Positions 6,588 to 13,629 of a DNA stretch of 21,016 nt are shown here, in pieces. The first letter of the stretch is position 1; every line of letters begins with the position of its first letter. A model generated the notes under the pieces. It was not told the DNA's origin. It saw nothing but the letters and a program-made list of their open reading frames with translations, and made no database searches. The DNA is from an archaeon. GTDB taxonomy: Archaea > Asgardarchaeota > Hermodarchaeia > Hermodarchaeales > Hermodarchaeaceae. A program made the position numbers and the translations under genes. The stretch covers positions 1-21,016 of the forward strand of contig JABXGY010000008.1 in the NCBI GenBank assembly GCA_016550395.1, given 5' to 3'.

Positions 6588-7862
6588 TTACGCTGCAAGT
6601 GTTTTAAGAGCTTGAATGAGGGTATCAACTTCTTCGATTAGGTTGAAGTAATGAAAGCTTGCTCGCACATTACCCTGATACGTTGATAACACATCTAAGA
6701 ATTTCATGAAAGGTTGACAGCAGTGATGCCCTGCCCGTGTTAATATCTTCCATTGTGAGTCTAGGGCAAGGGAGACATCGTGTGATAACCAACCTTGGAT
6801 GTTGAAACAGATCGCTCCCACTTTCCAAGTCAGATCCTCTTTTGGCCCATAGATTAAAAGATTGGGAATATCGCGAATCCCATCAAGTAAATGCTTAGTT
6901 AAGACATGCTCTTGATTAGCAACATTTTGAACGCCAATTTTGTTTAGATATTTTATTGCTGCACCTAACCCAATTAAGCCTATGATGTTTGGTGTTCCAG
7001 CATCCCATCGGCGCGCTCGATGATCACTTCGCAGCATATAGTCGTTATCAGTTACACTCGCAATCGTTCCTCCACCTACTTCCGCTGGAGCCATACGCTG
7101 AATCAATTCTTCTCGAGCATACAAACCTCCCGTTCCCGGTGGTCCTAATGGTCCCTTATGTCCAGAAATTGAATAGAAGTCACATCCATAGGCCTTCATA
7201 TCTACAGGCATATGACCAGCTCCCTGAGCTCCATCGATGAATACCAAGCATTGAGGATTCGCGGATTTTATCACCCGAATAATTGCTGCTATATCATGCT
7301 TTGTACCCATCGCATTTGATGCATGCTGAAAAGCAACGAATTTAGTGTCCTCATCGATAACCTCAGCGAACATCTCGGGGGTTAGTCTACCTTCAATCGT
7401 TGGTGTGATGGTTTGAAATTGAGCCCCTACATGTTTTGCTAATCGAATCCAAGGCATAAAATTCGAATGATGCTCTAAAAGTGTTGACACGATTTTGCTT
7501 TCTGGTGTCCACTTTACAAGGGGTGGAGCAAACTTAAACCCGGTTTTCCAACGGTTAAGAAATGGATGCTCCAAACTATAGGCAACAAAATTCGCAGCTT
7601 GTGTTTGATTTCGAGTAAAAATAAACTCCTCGACATCGCAATGCAATAAGCGCTTTGCCACCTCTTCACGAGCTGCATCACAGATGTCTGAAGCTCTTGC
7701 AGCAATTGAGTATGCACCACGCTCAATATTCGCACAATATTCTTCAAAGTACTCTATCATTGCATCAATAATTGGGCTAGGTACCGGTGTGGTTGCTGCA
7801 TTATCTAAGTAGATATACTGTTGTGTAATCGGAAGGTCTCTTCGCATGTCTTCGGGCATCAT
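6588..7862 (-). CDS. SufS/CsdA-like cysteine desulfurase (class V aminotransferase fold)
   Basis: A 424-residue PLP enzyme that removes sulfur from cysteine as an enzyme persulfide for Fe-S clusters and thiolation. It shows YLDNAATTPVP (18-28), EHHSN (130-134), the PLP-stacking and cofactor pair Asp210/Gln213 in FIDGAQGAGH, and the Schiff-base lysine Lys236 in SISGHKGPLG. RAGHHCCQP (376-384) holds the persulfide cysteine Cys381 of SufS-type enzymes, followed unusually by a second Cys382, and Arg400 in GNVRASF binds substrate carboxylate. Length is typical of the group II desulfurases. The ATG is preceded by AGGTGAT, close to a perfect ribosome site. It converges with the E1-like gene, suggesting a shared sulfur-transfer role. 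Confidence 0.9.
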   Translation of the reverse strand: MMPEDMRRDLPITQQYIYLDNAATTPVPSPIIDAMIEYFEEYCANIERGAYSIAARASDICDAAREEVAKRLLHCDVEEFIFTRNQTQAANFVAYSLEHPFLNRWKTGFKFAPPLVKWTPESKIVSTLLEHHSNFMPWIRLAKHVGAQFQTITPTIEGRLTPEMFAEVIDEDTKFVAFQHASNAMGTKHDIAAIIRVIKSANPQCLVFIDGAQGAGHMPVDMKAYGCDFYSISGHKGPLGPPGTGGLYAREELIQRMAPAEVGGGTIASVTDNDYMLRSDHRARRWDAGTPNIIGLIGLGAAIKYLNKIGVQNVANQEHVLTKHLLDGIRDIPNLLIYGPKEDLTWKVGAICFNIQGWLSHDVSLALDSQWKILTRAGHHCCQPFMKFLDVLSTYQGNVRASFHYFNLIEEVDTLIQALKTLAA

Positions 7863-8028
7863 TTTAAATCACCTATACCTTTGGTAATCAGAGAAGCCTG
7901 TATTAGTAGACCTAAATGAAATTACCCCTTGAAAACCTTCATGCTGATTGAAATAAATTAAGCCGACTCAAACTTCAAAAATTATGGAAAAACCAAATTT
8001 CCTTCCTAAAAAATCGCATTGAACAAAT

Positions 8029-8040
8029 GTATATATTTTG
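8029..8040 (+). promoter_or_regulatory. Candidate TATA box for the surface/longin-like protein gene
   Basis: TGTATATATTTT lies about 90 bases before the ATG at 8124 in AT-rich intergenic DNA. Transcription would begin near 8055-8060, leaving a leader of about 65 bases. No strong ribosome site is seen before the ATG. Confidence 0.4.
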
Positions 8041-8123
8041 CCAATTGAGATTTTACTTCGCTACAGAGCTCCAGTCTTAAAACAGCATAATAACGGGACC
8101 GGTATCGCAAGCTTGCTACTTCA

Positions 8124-10616
8124 ATGATGGAGGCAATTTCTTCAGTGAAGCGAATCCACTTCACATCCATCATCTTCCTAATCATAATTTCATGTAATAT
8201 GTTAAATTTTGTCAGCATAAGTCATTTTTCTTTTTCACTGGGCTTAACTTCAAGCTTTAACATGATTCGCAAAACCTCAAGCCACACTGGATTGGATCCA
8301 ATTCAAGGCGAGGGTGATATGCGAACCGCGCAAGTACTCTGGCATCAAGATACCCAGTTTGAAGACATGCAAAATAATCAAAATTTTTCAGTTAATCTCC
8401 TAACGGGTTTTATGAATCATGAAACCCTCAATTTCACTCAAATTTCACCACAATCGATTTTACTAGTCGTCGAAGATTATGAGAATCCAGCTGATCCAGC
8501 TCTTGACTACGATTACATTTGGAGTGATGAGTATTCGTATATGAGCTTTTACCTCAATGGCACAGATGCAGTTCGCCTTAATGGCTTCTGGGTCTATTTT
8601 CGAGGTGAAACCATTGGCAACCTTCGTTTTCGAGTTTTTGGCGCAGAACCAGGAATCGAGGCGGCTACATTTCCTAATATTACTGCGCCCATTACAAATT
8701 GGATTGAAGTTCCAATTGCGCCGATCATACAGCCTGGGGAAGAACAATGGTTTTGGTTGGATACGGATGAAAATAGTGTAATCCTTAACCCCACATCGAC
8801 GTATCTGAATACATTTTATATTGGAATAACTCGAGCGCTTGATACTGATACTCGTATACGGTGGGTGTATTGTGATGATGATGAGTATCCAGATAATGAG
8901 GATGAAGGAGACTGCTACGGGTATTGGGGGGGAAGTAATAGTTGGAGTTATCGAGAACGAGATCTCTTTGTTAATGTCTCGATACTTCCAATAAACCAAT
9001 CCCCGAACCCTACTGATATTGGCATGAGAGTAAATAACGAAAGTATCCTAGACTTATCATCTCCCGGTAGTGGTTTCTGGGAATCCGATTTATTGCCTCC
9101 CCTTGAAGCCAGGAATTCAAACCGTTACTACAACGTTAGTGTCACTTGGCCAAACTTCTATCAATGGCCAATTGAGTTCGATTTGACTTGGTCTGGTGCG
9201 TTTTTTGAACCTACGCCAGTTGCATCAATATTTTTCATAAATGAAGAACGGAATGCCATAAATTGGACACTAACATTAGTTGTAGATTTTCCAGCCAATA
9301 TGAAAAATCAACTTCTTCAATTAAAATTAGGTAAAGAATGGGGAGTTTATTCTGTTTACAGGAATACAATTCCTTTTACTTTCTGGTCATTGAACCAAGA
9401 CTTGCTTCAAATAATGGAAGCCGAAGATGGTTTATGGCAGATTTCTTGTTATAGTCCAAATTATGTAATTGATGTTGAAGTCAAGGATCATTTCAATCGA
9501 GATGTCAATGTGGCTAATTTCACCAGTAGAGTCAATATTTATGCTCACATTCGTGATCCCAATGGAAAAAATGTTACAAGTGGTAAGGCTGAGTTATCAA
9601 TCTATAACCCTGAAAATACGTTGCTCCTAAATAAATCTGGACTCACAGTCAGTCCACAGGGTGGAATTATTCTTACTGAATGGGATATTGCCACAACGGT
9701 TCATGTTGGAGGTTATTATTCTCTTGAAATAACTTGGTTAAATGGCACTGAGGCTGTATCTAAAATTAGGCTCTTACTTGTTAGATTGCCAATTTCTCCG
9801 GTTGCATTCCTTAACTCCATATTTCCCTGGATAATCATAATTCTAGGAATTTTGTTTACTTCAATTCTCCTTTATAATCATCGAGTGTTAACACCAAAGC
9901 ACCGGAGTTACCATGAATATTTGCAGGGATTAGCTGATACATTTGATGATGTGGACAAAATCCGACGGATATTAATTGTTCACAAAGATTCAGGACTTTG
10001 TATCTTGGACCCGATTGTCGATGAAAAAATGGATGCAAATTTGTTGGGTGGTTTAATTCAAGCAGTTACCACTTTTGGGATTAGTTTCACAGAAAACGAG
10101 AATGAAGACGATCCTCACGAGAATTCCTCACCCCTACAAGAAATCACGTATCGTGATTTTCATATTACAGTACAGGATGGAAATTACATCCGTACTGCAA
10201 TAATTTGCAGTAGTACACCCAGTATTCAACTTGCACGACATTTAGACAAATTTACGTCTCTTTTTGAGACCCGCTATCAACCTGTACTCGATGGATGGAA
10301 AGGACGAATGGCGCTATTCGAAGAGGGGTATAAATTGGTTGATGAGGCTTTTCAAATAACTCTTCGTTTGCCCCATATTCTTCAAGAGAAAAAAACCAAG
10401 ATAATAGCCTTCTCTGATTCAGAACGAACGATTTTTAATTTGGCAAGGAAGTTATTGAAAACACAGGCCTCAGTAAACCTTCGAGAGCTTATTAATTGCA
10501 ATAAATCAAATAATAAAAATGGACAGCTAAAACTTTTCGAAGCGATTGTTGATCTACGGGAAAAGGGTATTTTAGCACCGATTCAAATAGACATCCCCTA
10601 TATATTTACAAATTAA
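8124..10616 (+). CDS. Single-pass surface protein with Ig-like ectodomain and longin/roadblock-like cytoplasmic domain
   Basis: An 830-residue receptor-shaped protein. It has an N-terminal hydrophobic signal (residues about 11-35) and a large extracellular part to about 560 with 13 N-x-S/T sequons. An acidic Asp/Glu stretch with two Cys lies near 250-262, and a beta-rich Ig/macroglobulin-like segment around 455-555. One membrane helix (FPWIIIILGILFTSILLY, about 566-584) and a cytoplasmic tail follow. In the tail, residues about 608-740 (DKIRRILIVHKDSGLCI, then LLGGLIQAVTTFGISF and YRDFHITVQDG) have the strand-helix order of longin or roadblock profilin-like domains, which bind small GTPases in eukaryotes and Asgard archaea. 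A possible winged-helix-like segment ends the protein. The domain call is by pattern only, with no close named family recognised. Confidence 0.65.
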   Translation: MMEAISSVKRIHFTSIIFLIIISCNMLNFVSISHFSFSLGLTSSFNMIRKTSSHTGLDPIQGEGDMRTAQVLWHQDTQFEDMQNNQNFSVNLLTGFMNHETLNFTQISPQSILLVVEDYENPADPALDYDYIWSDEYSYMSFYLNGTDAVRLNGFWVYFRGETIGNLRFRVFGAEPGIEAATFPNITAPITNWIEVPIAPIIQPGEEQWFWLDTDENSVILNPTSTYLNTFYIGITRALDTDTRIRWVYCDDDEYPDNEDEGDCYGYWGGSNSWSYRERDLFVNVSILPINQSPNPTDIGMRVNNESILDLSSPGSGFWESDLLPPLEARNSNRYYNVSVTWPNFYQWPIEFDLTWSGAFFEPTPVASIFFINEERNAINWTLTLVVDFPANMKNQLLQLKLGKEWGVYSVYRNTIPFTFWSLNQDLLQIMEAEDGLWQISCYSPNYVIDVEVKDHFNRDVNVANFTSRVNIYAHIRDPNGKNVTSGKAELSIYNPENTLLLNKSGLTVSPQGGIILTEWDIATTVHVGGYYSLEITWLNGTEAVSKIRLLLVRLPISPVAFLNSIFPWIIIILGILFTSILLYNHRVLTPKHRSYHEYLQGLADTFDDVDKIRRILIVHKDSGLCILDPIVDEKMDANLLGGLIQAVTTFGISFTENENEDDPHENSSPLQEITYRDFHITVQDGNYIRTAIICSSTPSIQLARHLDKFTSLFETRYQPVLDGWKGRMALFEEGYKLVDEAFQITLRLPHILQEKKTKIIAFSDSERTIFNLARKLLKTQASVNLRELINCNKSNNKNGQLKLFEAIVDLREKGILAPIQIDIPYIFTN

Positions 10617-10740
10617 TGTAATTCACACGGCTTTTCGCTTCCGTTTCATGTTATTGGTGATTTCCCAAGACTTAAATTTTCAATCATAACCATGACTTAA
10701 CGTTGTTAATTCTGAAGTGAAAATGGGGTGGTGCTCAGAT

Positions 10741-11091
10741 ATGGCATTTCCGTGTGAAAAAGTTGTGCGTGAACATTTACCGGCTATCAAGTCAGCCTTC
10801 GCTCGAGCACTGGTGAAAGAAGGAATGACGCAGGTTGAGGTTTCAAAACTTCTGGGGACCACTGAAGCAACAATTTCGCATTATATGAAAGGGGAGCGAG
10901 GTTCTGCTGTCATTTTAGGTAAGCATATTCTCGAGGCGGTTGACAATGTTGCAAAGAAGATTAAGAGTAAAACAATTTCTGATGAAAAAATAACAGAAGA
11001 AGTTTGCGGAATTTGTCAGAAGGTCCGCCGGACATGCGCAGTGTGTGGGGCTGAAACAATAGAAGCCTGTGCCCATTGCACTTATGAATAA
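10741..11091 (+). CDS. COG2522-type archaeal HTH transcriptional regulator with C-terminal Cys cluster
   Basis: A DNA-binding protein of about 116 residues. It begins MAFPCEKVVREHLPAI and has a Cro/XRE-like helix-turn-helix, MTQVEVSKLLGTTEATISHY then MKGERG. The PCE opening and GxRG end of the HTH are the pattern of the archaeal COG2522 family. The tail carries C-x2-C repeats (VCGICQ, CAVCGAE, CAHC), which could bind zinc or an Fe-S cluster and act as a redox or metal sensor. I prefer the ATG at 10741, which starts at the family's conserved N-terminus and has GGTGG ten bases upstream. In-frame GTG (10717) and ATG (10723) would add 8 or 6 residues. Its targets are unknown; it is 86 bases before the GT-C-like gene. 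Confidence 0.82.
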   Translation: MAFPCEKVVREHLPAIKSAFARALVKEGMTQVEVSKLLGTTEATISHYMKGERGSAVILGKHILEAVDNVAKKIKSKTISDEKITEEVCGICQKVRRTCAVCGAETIEACAHCTYE

Positions 11092-11176
11092 TTCTTACTT
11101 CTATGCCGAAATCTTTTGAACTGGAACTACCCAAATAAGAGAACGAACATAAACACTGTTAGATGAGTAGATTCTG

Positions 11177-12439
11177 GTGCCCTCGATTCCTAAGATTCTA
11201 CGCAAAGAAGGCGTCTTTGGGTTTATCGTCTTTCTGGCCTGTTGTAGTATAATCTGGACTGTGTTTTTGTCAAATTCCTTGGACTACCAATTTATACCCC
11301 ATCTAGCCCTGGATGATGATACGATGCATAAAACCGTCATCTATTATATGTTAAAGGGTGAAGATTTCTATTCGGCTTGGCGTCTTGCAGCTCATGTTAC
11401 TGGGAATTTGGGCGACTTGCGTATTTACCGAACGCCCTTGGTCTTTTATCCGGTAGTGTTTCTTACAGGTTGGGCGGGAACAGGATTTGTATTTCCCTTG
11501 AGTGTTTTTTGTGTCTTTATAGCAGCTTTAAACCTCGTTCTGACATTTTTGACCGTCCGGACAATCACAGGATCTGGATGGGCTGCACTAGCGGCCAGCT
11601 TTGTTCAGTATGCCTTCTTTTTCAATGTGATTCCTCTCTTTCAGATCTCCCTATTTGCTATGCCCTTTTTGATTCTGGCAGTGTATTGTGCATGGAGTGA
11701 CAGACCTTGGTTAGCAGGTCTATTTTTAGCGTTAGCATTTCTCATCAAGGAAACCTTTGCCTTCGCAGTTCCAGCAATTCTTGTCTTTTATATCATGCAG
11801 CGGAAATGGCAATCTGCTTTGATTGTCCTAAGTATCTTTGCAGGGGCAATTGGGGTCTATTTTTTCCATACAATTATTGCACAACCAATTCCTGATCCAC
11901 AAATGATGCTTAATGCAAGCCTCCCTGAATTCTTCCAAAATTTAGGTGGTTTCTTATGGTTTGGCTTCGGTGTACTCGCTTACAATGTTCTAGCACCCGC
12001 CACGTTTGATGGCTATTATCCTGCGAATCCGTTCCCACCATTTATTCCTATTTCAGTGTTTTACCTCATCTTAACTCTGCAATTTATTCTAGTTTGGGGA
12101 TTGATGATCTTATGGGTAGTCAAACATGTACGAAATCGCCAATGGTCGCACTTACCGTTGATTGCGTTAGCCATTCTGCTTTGGTTAATACCCATATTAT
12201 TTGCTGCTTCAACTCACCTCAACAATTTTGCCATGTACTGGATGGATTATGCTATTTGGCGATGGTTTGCCCCCTCCTATGTGGGATTTCAACTTCTAGT
12301 AGCAATGAGCTGGACTAATGTCCGACCTCAATTATACCAATGGTTTGTCACAAAATTATCGGAAACTAAAATTCCAATTCCCCAAATACAGCGGAGTCTC
12401 TCAATTCGAGATGTGCCTTTTGATACACAAGCACTATAA
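11177..12439 (+). CDS. GT-C-like multi-pass membrane protein (predicted glycosyltransferase)
   Basis: A 420-residue protein with about ten membrane helices. After the first helix an outside loop contains Asp46-Asp47-Asp48 (HLALDDDTMHK), then GEDFYSAWR and IYRTPLVFYPVVF. An acidic motif followed by an R-x-P-L segment entering the next helix is the layout of GT-C glycosyltransferases (PMT/ArnT/GT39-87 types), which move sugars from polyprenyl-phosphate donors onto proteins or lipids at the outer face of the membrane. The helix LFLALAFLIKETFAFAVPAI with its conserved Lys-Glu fits too. The start is a GTG with only a weak ribosome site. The acceptor is unknown; a heavily N-glycosylatable surface protein is encoded 0.6 kb upstream. 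Confidence 0.65.
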   Translation: MPSIPKILRKEGVFGFIVFLACCSIIWTVFLSNSLDYQFIPHLALDDDTMHKTVIYYMLKGEDFYSAWRLAAHVTGNLGDLRIYRTPLVFYPVVFLTGWAGTGFVFPLSVFCVFIAALNLVLTFLTVRTITGSGWAALAASFVQYAFFFNVIPLFQISLFAMPFLILAVYCAWSDRPWLAGLFLALAFLIKETFAFAVPAILVFYIMQRKWQSALIVLSIFAGAIGVYFFHTIIAQPIPDPQMMLNASLPEFFQNLGGFLWFGFGVLAYNVLAPATFDGYYPANPFPPFIPISVFYLILTLQFILVWGLMILWVVKHVRNRQWSHLPLIALAILLWLIPILFAASTHLNNFAMYWMDYAIWRWFAPSYVGFQLLVAMSWTNVRPQLYQWFVTKLSETKIPIPQIQRSLSIRDVPFDTQAL

Positions 12440-12441
12440 AA
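12434..12441 (+). promoter_or_regulatory. Candidate TATA box of the 12461-12664 RNA
   Basis: CTATAAAA overlaps the stop codon of the GT-C-like gene. An archaeal TATA box here would start transcription near 12460-12465, exactly where the first long stem of the candidate RNA begins (12464). That coincidence, rather than the motif alone, is the support. Confidence 0.4.
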
Positions 12442-12460
12442 AGCAGCCGAAGCCCTAAGC

Positions 12461-12664
12461 AGAGTGTTACTGGTTATTATGTTAAAGGTAACTCTTCTTG
12501 GCGTATGCCTCTTGGCAGAGGGCGCCATTATTCTGTGACGCCCTCGCTCCTTTTCCGACCAGTAATCACAGCAGCAGATGCCTGGGAAACATCAGGGGAG
12601 AACCGATGAACCTGATCCGGTCGATTTAATGGCCAGGGGCAGTGATGGTCCTCCACCATTTTTT
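12461..12664 (+). ncRNA. Candidate structured noncoding RNA, unassigned family
   Basis: About 200 bases of 51% GC between convergent genes, clearly richer than other intergenic DNA here, with no supported ORF. Paired elements in order: GTG-TTACTGGT (12464-12474) with ACCAGTAA-T-CAC (12558-12569), 11 pairs with one bulged base. Inside it lies GAGGGCG/CGCCCTC (12518-12524 with 12539-12545). Next TGCC-TGG (12579-12585) pairs with CCA-GG-GGCA (12633-12641), enclosing ATCAGG/CCTGAT (12591-12596 with 12611-12616). Last, ATGGT/ACCAT (12645-12649 with 12655-12659) is followed by six T. A TATA box sits about 27 bases before the first stem. I see neither the RNase P core (GAGGAAAGUCC) nor the SRP helix 8 pattern. 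The orientation is inferred from the TATA box and U run. Confidence 0.45.
12645..12664 (+). terminator. Hairpin plus U6 terminator-like element
   Basis: ATGGT and ACCAT form a five-pair stem around CCTCC and run directly into TTTTTT at 12659-12664. It would end either the candidate RNA or the GT-C-like transcript. Archaeal termination needs mainly the U run; the stem is short. Confidence 0.45.
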
Positions 12665-12699
12665 CATATAATGAGGATTCTACCAATCTACTCAGAATT

Positions 12700-13584
12700 C
12701 TACTTTGTTTTCCGAAGTTCCCAGATACGAACCTTGCCATCCGCGGAACCGACTGCCAACCATCGACGGGTAGGGGAGACAGCTACAGAATAGACTCCTT
12801 TGACAGGTAATTCGTATTGCTTGTCGATTTCACCAGTACGTAAATTCCACATACGGACCCCATAGTCAATAGTTGCCGCCACCTTTTTGCTATCTCCAGT
12901 AAAAGTTAGATCAATTGCCCGGGATTCAAGAGCAATTGTATGAACTTGTTCCCAACTTTTTGTGGCCCAAATTATTAGGGTCTCCTCGTATCCGATTGAC
13001 CCGAGCCATTTGCCATCCGGTGAAAATGTGACGGAATTGACCGCTGTCTCATGCCCTATGATCTGTTTGATAAGCTCTCCAGAAGGGATTGCCCACAAAT
13101 AGATATCATCACCCAATCCACCTGCAACTAATGACTTCCCATCTGGGGAAAAATCGACAGACGCGATATTTCGACCAATATGTGATAGCGATACAATTTC
13201 TTCACCTGACGATAGTTCCCAGATTTTTATATGACCATCATAGGAACCAGAAGCGATATATTCACTCGACGGAGAAATTGCCACAGCAGATACAGTTTTT
13301 TTGTGTCCGCTTAAGGTGTGTTCAACATCACCTGATGGATAATGCCAGACTTTTACTGTTGTATCTGTTGAGCCAGTCACCAAAAAATCTCCAGATTGGG
13401 TCATCGCCAAAGCATTTACGCTGTTTGTGTGACCAAAAAAGGTGTGTTGTTGAGTCCACTCTTTTACCAACCATGATTGCACAAGGTTATCCATGCCTGC
13501 AGAAAGCAGGGCTGTATTATCTGGTGAAAAAAGTACTCCTGTAACATAACGGGTATGTGCATCAATCACAATTGGTGGTTCCAT
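12700..13584 (-). CDS. Seven-bladed WD40 beta-propeller protein
   Basis: A protein of about 294 residues made entirely of seven WD40 repeats, one complete propeller, with no other domain, signal or membrane segment. Typical repeats are GHTNSVNALAMTQSGDFLV ending VKVWHY, GHKKTVSAVAISPSSEYIAS ending IKIWEL, and FSPDGKW ending LIIWAT; the last repeat closes with VRIWEL. The GH and W-D/W-E signatures are best kept in repeats 2, 3 and 5, and weaker in 1, 4 and 6. Such propellers are scaffolds for protein partners, so no reaction is implied. I take the ATG at 13584, five bases after AGGTGA; a GTG at 13593 would add three residues. The geranylgeranyl reductase gene lies 45 bases upstream on the same strand. 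Confidence 0.88.
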   Translation of the reverse strand: MEPPIVIDAHTRYVTGVLFSPDNTALLSAGMDNLVQSWLVKEWTQQHTFFGHTNSVNALAMTQSGDFLVTGSTDTTVKVWHYPSGDVEHTLSGHKKTVSAVAISPSSEYIASGSYDGHIKIWELSSGEEIVSLSHIGRNIASVDFSPDGKSLVAGGLGDDIYLWAIPSGELIKQIIGHETAVNSVTFSPDGKWLGSIGYEETLIIWATKSWEQVHTIALESRAIDLTFTGDSKKVAATIDYGVRMWNLRTGEIDKQYELPVKGVYSVAVSPTRRWLAVGSADGKVRIWELRKTK

Positions 13585-13629
13585 AACCTTCACCTACTTT
13601 AACATTCTATTCTTGGTGGAAATATGATC

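Noticed and set aside
8463..8999. 178-codon antisense ORF inside the surface-protein gene
   Set aside because: It is Ile-rich low-complexity shadow coding opposite a gene with clear domain structure.
12608..12620. TPP-riboswitch-like GAACCTGATCCGG
   Set aside because: The CTGAGA partner motif and the following TAAT-x-CC pairing are not in the right places, and CCTGAT is better paired with ATCAGG just upstream. There is also no thiamine gene downstream.
12461..12664. RNase P RNA or SRP RNA
   Set aside because: Neither the RNase P core GAGGAAAGUCC nor the SRP helix 8 arrangement (GGAA loop followed by AGCAG) is found on either strand, and the interval is short for either.
12528..12793. Short ORFs of 66-71 codons on both strands around the 12.5-12.8 kb interval
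   Set aside because: Compositions are not protein-like, starts lack ribosome sites, and they cut across the WD40 gene and the paired RNA-like elements.
12700..13584. Heterotrimeric G-protein beta subunit, given the nearby small GTPase
   Set aside because: Seven WD40 repeats alone do not make a G-beta: the N-terminal coiled coil is absent and repeat sequences are generic, as in many scaffold propellers.
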